DNA from: an uncultured Bacteroidota bacterium
GTDB lineage: Bacteria > Bacteroidota > Bacteroidia > Chitinophagales > Chitinophagaceae
Length of the DNA: 64,000 bases
Direction of reading: 5' to 3'
NCBI GenBank assembly: GCA_903865435.1
Contig: CAIPJS010000064.1
Location: 1 to 64,000 of the forward strand
In this document: piece after piece, positions 18,510 through 27,451 of the stretch
Numbering within the stretch: position 1 is the first letter of the stretch
Layout of the letters: each line of letters begins with the position of its first letter
Notes under the pieces: model-generated
What the model was told of the DNA's origin: nothing
What the model saw: the letters and a program-made list of their open reading frames with translations, nothing else
Database searches by the model: none
Position numbers and translations under genes: made by a program

Positions 18510-19856
18510 ATGAACAAAGGAAAATTATTTCAATCAACTGTAGTGGCCGCCTTGGCTGGTTTTATTTTTGGTTTTGATATGGTGGTTATTTCTGGTGCCG
18601 ATAAACCTATTCAAGAGCTTTGGCATACAACCCCTTTGTTCCATGGATTTTTTATTATGTCCATGGCATTATGGGGAACTGTTATTGGCTCTGTGTTTGC
18701 GGGCGCTCCCACTGAAAAGTATGGCCGTAAAAAAGTATTGATATGGTTAGGTATTATGTTTATCGCATCAGCTATTGGTTCTGCTTTTGCACAAGACCCT
18801 TATACTTTTTCTTTCTTTAGATTAATAGGAGGTATAGCCATTGGAATTTCATCCGTGGCCGCACCCACTTATATTTCTGAAATCTCCAATAAAAATAATA
18901 GAGGAAAGTTAGTAGGTATGTACCAGTTCAATATTGTCTTTGGTATTCTAATTGCTTATTTATCAAATTATTTTTTAGCAGGTTTTGGTGGTGCCAACGA
19001 TTGGCGTTGGATGCTAGCGGTTTTATTAATTCCTTCTACTATTTATACCATTATGACCCTGGGTTTACCCGAAAGCCCAAGATGGCTATTTTCTGTTAAA
19101 AATGACGAAGCCGGTGCGAGAGAAACCTTGGCCATTGTGGGTGTGGAAAATATTGATCAAACCATTCAAGAAATAAAAACTGCTTATGAAGAAGAAAAAG
19201 CGCAAGGCAGTATACAGTTATTTACCAAACACCACCGCAAAATAATTTCTATTGCATTTTTCGTTGCTTTTTTTAATCAAGCATCGGGTATTAATTTTCT
19301 TTTATACTATGCACCTAGAATTTTAGAAGAGGCAGGCTTTGCAAAGAATAATTCTTTATTAAGTTCTATCTCGCTAGGTTTAATGAACTTAGTATTCACA
19401 TTCGTAGGTCTTTGGTTAATTGATCGTATTGGACGAAAAACTTTATTAATCATTGGATGCTTCGGATACATCATAAGTTTATCCATGGTAGCCTATGGCT
19501 TTATTAACCATAGTGCCCCCGAGTTCATGCTTGGTTTTTTATTATTATTCATAGCATCACATGCTATTGGACAGGGTGCGGTAATTTGGGTTTTAATTTC
19601 TGAAATATTTCCTACACAAATTAGAGCCAAGGGACAAGCCTTTGGTGCCAGCATACATTGGGTATTTGCAGCGCTGATAACCTTAGTGACACCCGTTTTC
19701 CTAGATAGTGAACATGGTATTTTTAAAGACAATCCTTGGCCGATTTTTGCCTTTTTTACAGTCATGATGGCCTTGCAATTAGTTTGGATTTTAACTAAAG
19801 TGCCCGAAACCAAAGGGGTTTCTTTAGAAGAACTACAAAAAAAGCTAGTTCAATAA
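18510..19856 (+). CDS. MFS sugar porter
   Basis: A 448-residue, 12-helix inner-membrane transporter of the sugar porter branch of the major facilitator superfamily, likely a sugar:H+ symporter. Signatures are EKYGRKK (near 69-75), PESPRWL (near 189-195), DRIGRK (near 305-310) and the C-terminal PETKGVSLEEL (near 432-442). The secreted GH32 hydrolase starts 22 bp after it, so it probably imports fructose, glucose or sucrose released by that enzyme. No SusC/SusD pair accompanies the genes. Confidence 0.93.
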   Translation: MNKGKLFQSTVVAALAGFIFGFDMVVISGADKPIQELWHTTPLFHGFFIMSMALWGTVIGSVFAGAPTEKYGRKKVLIWLGIMFIASAIGSAFAQDPYTFSFFRLIGGIAIGISSVAAPTYISEISNKNNRGKLVGMYQFNIVFGILIAYLSNYFLAGFGGANDWRWMLAVLLIPSTIYTIMTLGLPESPRWLFSVKNDEAGARETLAIVGVENIDQTIQEIKTAYEEEKAQGSIQLFTKHHRKIISIAFFVAFFNQASGINFLLYYAPRILEEAGFAKNNSLLSSISLGLMNLVFTFVGLWLIDRIGRKTLLIIGCFGYIISLSMVAYGFINHSAPEFMLGFLLLFIASHAIGQGAVIWVLISEIFPTQIRAKGQAFGASIHWVFAALITLVTPVFLDSEHGIFKDNPWPIFAFFTVMMALQLVWILTKVPETKGVSLEELQKKLVQ

Positions 19857-19878
19857 TTCAATACCAATAGAACAGCCC

Positions 19879-21426
19879 ATGCAGAATATCTATCCTACTC
19901 TTAAATATAAAAATGCAGCATTTAGAAAAATCATTTTTATTTTATTATTCGTAATAGGCATTCATCAAAAGCAAGCAATAGCGCAAGAAAAACTTTACAA
20001 AGAACAATTTCGTCCTCAATTCCATTTTAGTCCAAAAATAAATTGGACCAATGATCCCAATGGCTTAGTTTATGCAAAAGGTGTCTATCATTTATTTTAC
20101 CAACATAATCCTTTTGAAAATGTTTGGGGGCATATGACTTGGGGACACGCAACCAGCAAGGATTTAATTCACTGGAAGCATGAACCCATTGCCATTCCGG
20201 AATTAAAAGATACCATGATTTTTTCTGGCACCTGTGTATATGACCAAAACAATAGCAGTGGCTTGGGTACCAAAGAACACCCACCCATGGTGGCTATTTA
20301 TACTGGACATATTGAAAATGTAAAACAAGCACAACATCTCGCTTATAGTATCGATGACGGAAAAACCTGGACCAAATACAATAAGAATCCAATTTTGGAT
20401 TTGAATAAAAAATATTTTAGAGATCCCAAGGTATTTTGGTATGCACCCAAAAAATATTGGGTAATGTGTGTAAATCTTCCCCAAGAACATCAAGTGCAGT
20501 TTTATGCTAGTACCAATTTAATTGATTGGAAATTTTTAAGTGATTTTGGTCCAATGGGCGATGAGATTGGCGTTTGGGAATGTCCCGATTTGGTTCAAAT
20601 TCCAGTATTGAATTCAAAAGAAAAAAAATGGGTTTTGCAAACATCCAATCATGAAAGGATGCAATATTTTATGGGGGAATTTGATGGTGTAAAATTTACA
20701 ATGGATCCGAATCAAAAAACCATCTTAAGACCCAATGCAGGCCCCGATTATTATGCCGGCATCAGTTATGGACAATTACCAGCCAATCATTTACCCGTCA
20801 CCATTGCCTGGGCGAACAATTGGCGTTATGCAAGAAAAATTCCTACTTATCCTTGGAAGGGTGCCATGTCTTTACCTAGAAATTTATGGGCTGAAAAAAT
20901 AAATGGTAATTGGCAACTCTTACAAAAACCCATTTCAAATTTAAATGCATTAAGAAAAAAACTAGCATTTCAAAAATCTTCATTACAAAACAAGGACGAA
21001 ACCATTACTCTTTCTACGATGGGTATTCATGAGGATGTTTATGAATGTGATTTTGAAATAAGCAGCAGTACCAATGAAAAAACTGGTATCATTGTTTTAA
21101 ATGATGGGGCTAGTGGAGTAGTCATAGGATATGATCCAAAACTCAAACAAGTTTTTATTAATCGAACAAATACCAATACTAGTTTCGATGCAGCCTTTGC
21201 CGAGATGGGTTATTTTGCTGCGCCCGTTACAACTAGTTCCAATAAAATTAAATTTCAGGTTTTTGTAGACAATAGTATTGTGGAACTGTTTGTAAATAAT
21301 GGCGAAACCACATTTACTTTACAAGCTTTTCCAAAACACAGCGATAAAACCATAAAAACGCTTCCAAGCAATACAGTTGGATCGGTAAAAAATGTACAAA
21401 TTTTTCCGCTACAATCTATTTGGTAA
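19879..21426 (+). CDS. Secreted GH32 beta-fructosidase (levanase/invertase type)
   Basis: A 515-residue glycoside hydrolase family 32 enzyme that releases fructose from sucrose, levan or inulin. The hydrophobic stretch at residues 16-30, then QAIAQEK, is a signal peptide, so it acts outside the inner membrane. The three catalytic motifs are present: WTNDPNGL with nucleophile Asp59, FRDPKVFW near 180-187 and WECPDLV with the acid/base Glu near 234. The five-bladed propeller is followed by a C-terminal beta-sandwich (about 370-515). It forms a two-gene unit with the sugar porter upstream. Substrate preference is not clear. Confidence 0.94.
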   Translation: MQNIYPTLKYKNAAFRKIIFILLFVIGIHQKQAIAQEKLYKEQFRPQFHFSPKINWTNDPNGLVYAKGVYHLFYQHNPFENVWGHMTWGHATSKDLIHWKHEPIAIPELKDTMIFSGTCVYDQNNSSGLGTKEHPPMVAIYTGHIENVKQAQHLAYSIDDGKTWTKYNKNPILDLNKKYFRDPKVFWYAPKKYWVMCVNLPQEHQVQFYASTNLIDWKFLSDFGPMGDEIGVWECPDLVQIPVLNSKEKKWVLQTSNHERMQYFMGEFDGVKFTMDPNQKTILRPNAGPDYYAGISYGQLPANHLPVTIAWANNWRYARKIPTYPWKGAMSLPRNLWAEKINGNWQLLQKPISNLNALRKKLAFQKSSLQNKDETITLSTMGIHEDVYECDFEISSSTNEKTGIIVLNDGASGVVIGYDPKLKQVFINRTNTNTSFDAAFAEMGYFAAPVTTSSNKIKFQVFVDNSIVELFVNNGETTFTLQAFPKHSDKTIKTLPSNTVGSVKNVQIFPLQSIW

Positions 21427-21430
21427 TAAC

Positions 21431-21438
21431 TAACTTTG
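21431..21438 (+). promoter_or_regulatory. Candidate -7 box for the KdnB-like gene
   Basis: TAACTTTG matches TAnnTTTG and lies about 38 nt before the ATG at 21476, in the short gap after the GH32 gene. It suggests separate transcription from the sugar genes. Confidence 0.4.
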
Positions 21439-21475
21439 TATTCTAATTTTAAGTTTAGCACATTAATTCAAAACT

Positions 21476-22549
21476 ATGCAATTTCGTAATTTTAAAATGG
21501 TCGACTATGTTGTGTATGGCCGTGGTTCATTCAATCAAGTAGATGAAATCATTGCGCCTCATCGTAAGGGCGATTTTCCAATGATATTTTTTTTAGATCA
21601 TTTTTTTGTGGGCAAACCACTGGCTAGTAGAATACCCTTAAGAGGAAAAGATAAAATTGTATATGTTGATGTTACGCATGAACCCAAAACCAAACAAGTA
21701 GATGCACTCGCTTCAGAATTAAAAGCAGAGTTTGGTGAAGTGAGTGGTATTATAGGTATTGGTGGTGGCTCTACCTTAGATTTAGCCAAGGCAGTTTCTT
21801 TAATGATGACCAATCCAGGCTCTTCTGCAGACTATCAAGGTTGGGACTTAGTAAAACTACCTGGTGTCTATAAAGTGGGTATACCTACCTTAAGTGGAAC
21901 GGGCGCAGAAGTAAGCCGCACCACAGTACTTACAGGGCCTACGCGCAAACTAGGCATGAACTCAGACTTTACACCCTTTAATCAAATTGTATTAGATCCT
22001 GAATTAACGAAGAACGTTCCAGCGAATCAACGCTTTTATACAGGTATGGATTGTTATATCCATTGTATTGAAAGTTTAGAAGGCACTTTTTTAAATGAGT
22101 TTAGTAAAAGCTATGGAGAAAAAGCATTGGACCTATGTCAAAAAATATTTGTGCATAAGGACAAATGGGATGAAGAATGCGATGATCAATTAATGATGGC
22201 TTCTTTTGCTGGTGGAATGAGTATTGCTTATAGCCAAGTGGGAGTGGCACACGCAGTTAGTTATGGCCTAAGTTATTTATTAGGCACGAAGCATGGTATT
22301 GGTAATTGTATAGTGATGAATCATTTAGCCGAATACTATCCAGCAGGCGTAGAAGAGTTCAAGCTAATGGTAGAAAAAAACAAAATTGAAATACCTACTG
22401 GTATTTGTGCTAATTTAACAGAAGAGCAGTTCGATTCAATGATAAATGTATCTATGGGCATGAAACCTTTATGGGAAAACGCTTTGGGCCCTAATTGGGA
22501 AAGCATAATGACTCGAGAAAAATTGAGAGATCTTTACGGTAAGTTATAA
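21476..22549 (+). CDS. kdnB: Iron-containing alcohol dehydrogenase, KdnB-like Kdo 8-oxidase
   Basis: A 357-residue group III metal-dependent alcohol dehydrogenase. The start, FKMVDYVVYGRGSFNQVDEI, and overall pattern resemble KdnB, which oxidises the C8 hydroxyl of Kdo so that the aminotransferase KdnA can make 8-amino-Kdo. The nucleotide-binding GIGGGSTLDLAKA lies near 94-106. The metal ligands appear in GMDCYIHCIE (Asp, His), VGVAHAVSYGL (His) and GTKHGIGN (His). kdsB is 3 kb upstream; no KdnA-type aminotransferase is in the window. The family call is firm and the Kdo substrate is inferred. A symmetrical hairpin follows at 22555-22581. Confidence 0.75.
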   Translation: MQFRNFKMVDYVVYGRGSFNQVDEIIAPHRKGDFPMIFFLDHFFVGKPLASRIPLRGKDKIVYVDVTHEPKTKQVDALASELKAEFGEVSGIIGIGGGSTLDLAKAVSLMMTNPGSSADYQGWDLVKLPGVYKVGIPTLSGTGAEVSRTTVLTGPTRKLGMNSDFTPFNQIVLDPELTKNVPANQRFYTGMDCYIHCIESLEGTFLNEFSKSYGEKALDLCQKIFVHKDKWDEECDDQLMMASFAGGMSIAYSQVGVAHAVSYGLSYLLGTKHGIGNCIVMNHLAEYYPAGVEEFKLMVEKNKIEIPTGICANLTEEQFDSMINVSMGMKPLWENALGPNWESIMTREKLRDLYGKL

Positions 22550-22554
22550 AATAG

Positions 22555-22581
22555 GTTCGAAAAATTTATAATTTTTTGAAC
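22555..22581. terminator. Bidirectional hairpin between the KdnB-like and Nfu genes
   Basis: GTTCGAAAAATT (22555-22566) pairs with AATTTTTTGAAC (22570-22581) with one G-T pair and a 3-nt loop. It sits between two convergent genes. Its AT-rich arms supply the U-rich part on either strand. Confidence 0.5.
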
Positions 22582-22642
22582 AAAATCATTAGAGGGCAAA
22601 TTCTGGTGCGCTATCTTTTTAAAAGAGCAGCAGAATAGCCAA

Positions 22643-23242
22643 CTACTCTGCCTCGGCTACTACTTCTTTTACTTCAGGTATCATGCGCTTCATCATGCCT
22701 TCGATGCCTGCTTTTAACGTAACCATGCTGGAAGGACATCCACTACAAGAACCTTGTAGCATTAAATTTACGACGCCGTCGTTATAACTTTTAAATTGTA
22801 TGGCACCGCCATCCATCTCCACTGCAGGCTTTACATAATTTTCTAATAATTCTTTTACACGCTTTACTACATCATCATCATCTGCGTGCACCGTATTCGT
22901 AGCTTCTTGTTTAATTTTAGCCACTTCTTCTTCATTCACTACCACACCACCTGCTTCTAAAAATTCTTTCAAAAATGTTTTGATGGTAGGAATTACATCC
23001 TGCCAATCTTCATTTTCAGCGGTCTTGGTAAGGGTAATAAAATTACTCGCTATAAAAACACTTTTAATAAAGGGAAAACTAAACAACTCTTTGGCCAAAG
23101 GAGAGGCAATGGCTAAACTTTCATCAGCAATATCGATGCTCTTTCCAGGGTATAAAAGTTTGTTGGCCACAAACTTCATGGTTTCTGGATTTGGGGTCAT
23201 TTCGGTATAAATACTTACGATGGTATTTCCTGTGGTAATCAT
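22643..23242 (-). CDS. NifU/Nfu-family Fe-S cluster carrier
   Basis: Nfu proteins receive Fe-S clusters and deliver them to target enzymes. The 199-residue protein has an N-terminal Nfu_N domain (TPNPETMKF near 16-24, SPLAKELFSFPFI near 47-59) and a C-terminal NifU domain (about 120-195) with the cluster-binding GSCSGCPSS near 163-171 (CxxC). An acidic linker (VHADDDDVV) separates them. It is the only gene on this strand before the helicase, with about 100 bp between, and has no suf or isc neighbours here. Confidence 0.92.
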   Translation of the reverse strand: MITTGNTIVSIYTEMTPNPETMKFVANKLLYPGKSIDIADESLAIASPLAKELFSFPFIKSVFIASNFITLTKTAENEDWQDVIPTIKTFLKEFLEAGGVVVNEEEVAKIKQEATNTVHADDDDVVKRVKELLENYVKPAVEMDGGAIQFKSYNDGVVNLMLQGSCSGCPSSMVTLKAGIEGMMKRMIPEVKEVVAEAE

Positions 23243-23346
23243 AATGTTGCTGTTTGGTAAAATTCAAAACAAAATTAATCAAAAATGACAGCAGGAGGAA
23301 CGCTTTGGCTCAATTGATCCTTTATTTTTCCGATATCGAAAGGCTT

Positions 23347-25683
23347 TTAGGGTACAATGCTAAGCTTGGCATAGTTCAACATGATCTTTTTTTCTCCATT
23401 TTTATCAAAAAGGATAATCGCAATGGGGTTATGCGCCGAACCTTCAATTTCTTTGATCACCCCAAATCCAAATTTTTGGTGTTCAATTTTAAAGCCTGCT
23501 TCTAAGACAGTTGGATCGCAGGGTGTAAAATTCACCGAAGGGATGTGATTTTTATTCAATGTATTTGGCGCTATGACAGGTAAATAACTAGGCTTACTTC
23601 CCACGGTTTTTTTACTGCTTGATTTATCGGGATCATTCCAACTTTTATTGTTACCGCCTTGCATTCTATCATAAGCCGATCCCCAACCACTACTTTGATT
23701 TCTAGCCCCACCACCTGAACTGGTTTTATCAATTTGGTCTTCGGGCATTTCATCTATAAATCTACTTGGATCGTTTTGAACCAATTGTCCATATCTATAG
23801 CGTGTGTTGGCATAAGTCAACCACAAATGTTTTTTGGCTCTAGTCACTGCTACATAAAACAATCTTCTTTCTTCTTCTAATTCTTCTCGGGTATTTACAC
23901 TCATGCCACTTGGAAATAAAGATTCTTCCAAGCCAACCAAAAATACACATGCAAATTCCAAGCCCTTAGCCGCGTGCACCGTCATTAATTTTACCGTGTC
24001 TTCATTGCCATTATCGTTGTCCGCATCGGTGATGAGTGTAATTTGTTGTAAGTAGGCACCTAAACTAATGTCCCCCAATTCTCCATCTTCATTGCTTGGA
24101 CTTTCGGTCCATTCTTTAATAGAGTTTAATAACTCTTGAATGTTTTCGTAACGCGCTAATCCTTCTGTGGACTTATCTGTAAATAATTCTTTAACAATAT
24201 TGGTATGCTTGCCTACTTGCACTGCCACATCGTAAGCATTGTGTTTGGTGAGTTGATTTTGAAAATATTTAATCATGGTCACAAACTCTTCAATAGCGGT
24301 AAGCGTACCTGCTTTAAATCCAAAGCTTTTTGCTTTTTCTAATACTTCAAAAAAAGTAATATTTTGTTCACCTGCTAACACCAAACATTTTTCCATGGTG
24401 GTTTTTCCAATGCCTCTTGCAGGATAATTGATAATCCTTTTTAAACCTTCTTCGTCTTTGGTATTGACAATGATACGTAGGTAAGCGATGTAATCTTTAA
24501 TTTCTTTTCTTTGATAAAAGCTAAGCCCACCATAGATTTTATAAGCGATGCCTGTTCTTCTTAAACTTTCTTCAAAGGATCTACTTTGTGCATTGGTTCG
24601 GTATAAAATAGCAAAATCTTTATTGTAAAAATGATTTCTTAATTTATTTTCTTGAATGGCATCGGCAACAAATTTTCCCTCGTCATTGTCGGTCATGGTG
24701 CGCACCAATTTTATTTTATCGCCAGCTTCGTTTTCTGTCCACAATTCTTTTGGTATTTGTCCAACATTATTTTTGATGACATGATTGGCCACACCAATGA
24801 TGGATTGACTGCTTCTGTAATTTTGTTCCAGCTTTACCAATTTTACATCGTCGTAATCTTTTTGAAACTGTAAAATATTTTCAATGGTAGCACCACGGAA
24901 ACTATAAATACTTTGCGCATCATCACCCACTACGCATAAGTTTTCATGTACGGCGGCCAGTAATTTTGCAATTTGATATTGTACGGGATTGGTATCCTGG
25001 TACTCATCAATTAATATATATTTAAACTTGTGTTGGTATTTATGAAGTACTTCTGGAAAATTTTGTAATAGTTCATGCATTTTAAAAAGTAAATCATCAA
25101 AATCCATGGCGCCGTTTTTAAAACAACGTGCTGCATAACTTGCATAAATTTCTGCAATGGCAGGTCGATTGGATCGGGCATCTTCTTGTTTTAAAAATGT
25201 ATCCATGGCGTATTCAGCTGGTCCCACCAAAGCGTTTTTTGCAGCTGAAATGCGGTTGTGTACAATATTAGGTTTGTACAACTTATCATCTAAGCCCATA
25301 TCGTTCACTACTGCTTTGAGCACAGATCTTGAATCGTCTGTATCATAAATGGTAAAGCTTTTAGGATAGCCTAATTTATCTCCTTCTGCTCTCAATATTC
25401 TTGCAAATACACTGTGAAAAGTACCAATGTATAAATTGCGTGCATCGGTATTGCCCAAGGCTTTTTCGACACGCTCTTTCATTTCTGCGGCTGCCTTATT
25501 GGTAAAAGTGAGGGCCAATATATTAAATGCATCAACACCACTGTGCATTAAATGGGCGATGCGGGTAGTCAATACCTTTGTTTTACCACTACCAGCGCCA
25601 GCAATAATCATTAAAGGTCCTTTGAGGTGTAAAACTGCCTCTTTTTGCTTTTCATTTAATCCATTCAAATACAGTTCTTGCAT
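23347..25683 (-). CDS. uvrD: UvrD/PcrA/Rep-type ATP-dependent DNA helicase
   Basis: A 778-residue superfamily 1A 3'-5' helicase acting in excision and mismatch repair and in clearing stalled replication. Walker A is GAGSGKTKV (near residues 29-37); motif II is LIDEYQDTNPVQ (near 223-234); motif III GDDAQSIYSFRGA (near 252-264); motif VI VAVTRAKK (near 646-653). The C-terminal tail (about 725-775) is a Tudor-like PcrA domain that binds RNA polymerase. The promoter box TATCTTCG lies four nucleotides before the ATG (leaderless candidate). PcrA and UvrD cannot be told apart with certainty. Confidence 0.95.
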   Translation of the reverse strand: MQELYLNGLNEKQKEAVLHLKGPLMIIAGAGSGKTKVLTTRIAHLMHSGVDAFNILALTFTNKAAAEMKERVEKALGNTDARNLYIGTFHSVFARILRAEGDKLGYPKSFTIYDTDDSRSVLKAVVNDMGLDDKLYKPNIVHNRISAAKNALVGPAEYAMDTFLKQEDARSNRPAIAEIYASYAARCFKNGAMDFDDLLFKMHELLQNFPEVLHKYQHKFKYILIDEYQDTNPVQYQIAKLLAAVHENLCVVGDDAQSIYSFRGATIENILQFQKDYDDVKLVKLEQNYRSSQSIIGVANHVIKNNVGQIPKELWTENEAGDKIKLVRTMTDNDEGKFVADAIQENKLRNHFYNKDFAILYRTNAQSRSFEESLRRTGIAYKIYGGLSFYQRKEIKDYIAYLRIIVNTKDEEGLKRIINYPARGIGKTTMEKCLVLAGEQNITFFEVLEKAKSFGFKAGTLTAIEEFVTMIKYFQNQLTKHNAYDVAVQVGKHTNIVKELFTDKSTEGLARYENIQELLNSIKEWTESPSNEDGELGDISLGAYLQQITLITDADNDNGNEDTVKLMTVHAAKGLEFACVFLVGLEESLFPSGMSVNTREELEEERRLFYVAVTRAKKHLWLTYANTRYRYGQLVQNDPSRFIDEMPEDQIDKTSSGGGARNQSSGWGSAYDRMQGGNNKSWNDPDKSSSKKTVGSKPSYLPVIAPNTLNKNHIPSVNFTPCDPTVLEAGFKIEHQKFGFGVIKEIEGSAHNPIAIILFDKNGEKKIMLNYAKLSIVP

Positions 25684-25687
25684 AGGA

Positions 25688-25695
25688 CGAAGATA
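25688..25695 (-). promoter_or_regulatory. -7 box of the helicase gene (leaderless candidate)
   Basis: On the minus strand TATCTTCG is followed by TCCT and the ATG. It differs from TAnnTTTG by one base (C for T at position 7), the same variant seen before pheS and rplM. Confidence 0.45.
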
Positions 25696-25756
25696 CGTTC
25701 AACTTACTTGATTTTATCTACTCGTGGAAAACTAAAAACCAATAATAAATAAAGTA

Positions 25757-25794
25757 AAGAAAAAGCCCCTCCCGAATTTTCGGGAAGGGCTTTT
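25757..25794 (-). terminator. Rho-independent terminator of the OmpA lipoprotein gene
   Basis: A GC-rich stem pairs AAAAGCCCCTCCCG (25761-25774) with CGGGAAGGGCTTTT (25781-25794), with one non-paired step. On the minus strand the stem is followed by TTTTTCTTT-like sequence. It separates the lipoprotein gene from the helicase gene. Confidence 0.85.
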
Positions 25795-25837
25795 AAAAGG
25801 GCTGAAAATATTTTAAAAATATTTATTTTTTATTTGA

Positions 25838-26731
25838 CTACTTTTTTTCAAGTAATTTAAAGAATTGATCTAACTGAGGAAGAATTACAATTCTTGTTCT
25901 ACGATTTGCAGCTCTGTGCTCTGGAGAATCATTTTCTACTACAGGAATGTATTCACTTCTACCTGCAGCAGTCATACGCTTAGGATCGATTCCATAAGTT
26001 TCTTGCAATACGCGCACAATGGTAGTAGCTCTTTTCACACTCAAATCCCAGTTGTCTTCCATTAAATTATTACCACCGCTAATCAATTGCTTGGTATCTG
26101 TATGTCCTTCTACCATAAATTCAATAGCAGGTTGAGCAGCCAATACTTTAGCAACTTTACCTAACACTATTTTAGCTTTATCAGTAATGGTAAAACTACC
26201 ACTCTTGAATAATAATTTATCAGAGATGTCAACATATACAACACCCTTATCTACTTTTACATTGATATCGCCATCATTTAAATCTCCAATTGCACCTTTC
26301 AAGTTCATCACCAAGTTCATGTTGATAGAATCTTTACGTGCCATTGAACTTTGTAAACCTTGAATGTATAAATCTTTAGCGCCAATATTGTCTAATGATT
26401 TTTTAATGCTTTCTGCTTGTGCACCAGTCACCACAGACATGTCTTTTAATTGACTCAAAACAACATTGTTGTTTGTTTTTAAGAAATCAATCTGCTTGTT
26501 TAAATCATCAATCGTTGATTGCAATGATTTAGATTTATCGCCTGCTTTTTCAGCATCGCTTTTACTTTTAGTAATGGCATCTTGTGCATCACGATATTTA
26601 CCTTGTAATTCTGCATAAGCACCATTCAATTGGCCATATTTTGCCTCTGCTTCTTGCAATTTTTTAGGACTTACACAAGAATAAGCACCTATGCAAACAA
26701 TGGCAAGTGCTAAAAAAATTTTACTTTTCAT
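25838..26731 (-). CDS. OmpA-family peptidoglycan-binding lipoprotein
   Basis: A 297-residue outer-membrane lipoprotein. The signal peptide ends in a lipobox with Cys19 (CIGAYSC). Residues about 27-125 are a predicted coiled coil rich in Ala, Lys, Asp and Gln. The C-terminal OmpA domain (about 165-290) carries VEGHTDT (near 203-209), the segment NWDLSVKRATTIVR and NRRTRIVI (near 275-282), which bind the peptidoglycan diaminopimelate. It likely ties the outer membrane to the cell wall, like Pal. A promoter box lies at 26776-26783 and a terminator follows the gene, so it is monocistronic. Confidence 0.93.
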   Translation of the reverse strand: MKSKIFLALAIVCIGAYSCVSPKKLQEAEAKYGQLNGAYAELQGKYRDAQDAITKSKSDAEKAGDKSKSLQSTIDDLNKQIDFLKTNNNVVLSQLKDMSVVTGAQAESIKKSLDNIGAKDLYIQGLQSSMARKDSINMNLVMNLKGAIGDLNDGDINVKVDKGVVYVDISDKLLFKSGSFTITDKAKIVLGKVAKVLAAQPAIEFMVEGHTDTKQLISGGNNLMEDNWDLSVKRATTIVRVLQETYGIDPKRMTAAGRSEYIPVVENDSPEHRAANRRTRIVILPQLDQFFKLLEKK

Positions 26732-26775
26732 ACTGTATCTGTTTTTTATTTAATATTAAATAATACGAGTTAGGA

Positions 26776-26783
26776 CAAAAATA
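26776..26783 (-). promoter_or_regulatory. -7 box of the OmpA lipoprotein gene
   Basis: TATTTTTG on the minus strand matches TAnnTTTG exactly and predicts a leader of about 40 nt before the ATG at 26731. Confidence 0.5.
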
Positions 26784-26827
26784 CTAATATAGTTTTGAAG
26801 GCAAAACAATATTTTGTTAAACCGAGC

Positions 26828-27391
26828 CTAACTCACTAGGTCTTCCGTTATACCCAAATGCGGTAGATAGCCCCTAAAGCCCTTAAAAAATTGTACAATT
26901 TTGTGCATAGCTGCCTTTTCGTCCTCTGAAATAAAAAAAGGCTCGGCAAAAACTACTTTTTTACCTGGAAAGTCAAAGCCTACCATCACAATGGGAACAT
27001 GGGCATTTTTAGCAATATGGTAAAAACCTGATTTTAGCTTGGTAACTTTTTTGCGCGTGCCTTCGGGAGACAGGGCTAAGTGAAAGCTTTCTTTTTTATT
27101 AAAAACGCCTACCACTTGATCAACCATATTCTGATGATGCGTGCGATTCACTGGGTAAGCGCCCAAAGAGCGTAAAAACCAACCGAGTGGAGGCCAAAAA
27201 AGCTCCCGCTTTCCTAAAAAATGTATAAACTCAAGATGCAATTTTTTACGAATGGCCAGTCCAAGAAAAAAATCAACAATATGTGTATGTGGCGCAACAA
27301 TCATAATGGACTTAGGCAAATCATAATGAAATTTACCTTCTATCTTCCATCCCCTCACATTAAATAACCACCAGGCTAGTAATCGTTGCAT
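26828..27391 (-). CDS. PlsC-like 1-acyl-sn-glycerol-3-phosphate acyltransferase
   Basis: A 187-residue acyltransferase of the PlsC/LPLAT superfamily that moves an acyl chain to a lysolipid or related acceptor at the inner membrane. The catalytic HX4D motif is HTHIVD (35-40), and the phosphate-binding block is SPEGTRKK (near 109-116). It is short and lacks a long N-terminal membrane anchor. The substrate may be lysophosphatidate or, as in many Bacteroidota paralogues, another lipid. It follows mnmH on the same strand after 60 bp. Confidence 0.87.
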   Translation of the reverse strand: MQRLLAWWLFNVRGWKIEGKFHYDLPKSIMIVAPHTHIVDFFLGLAIRKKLHLEFIHFLGKRELFWPPLGWFLRSLGAYPVNRTHHQNMVDQVVGVFNKKESFHLALSPEGTRKKVTKLKSGFYHIAKNAHVPIVMVGFDFPGKKVVFAEPFFISEDEKAAMHKIVQFFKGFRGYLPHLGITEDLVS

Positions 27392-27451
27392 AAATATTTA
27401 AAAAGTAAAGTTAATCAAAAGACACAATTATATTTAAATGATCGTCATCAC

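Noticed and set aside
23254..23505. Small plus-strand ORF at the helicase 3' end
   Set aside because: Most of it is antisense to the conserved C-terminal domain of the helicase and shows no protein-like pattern of its own.
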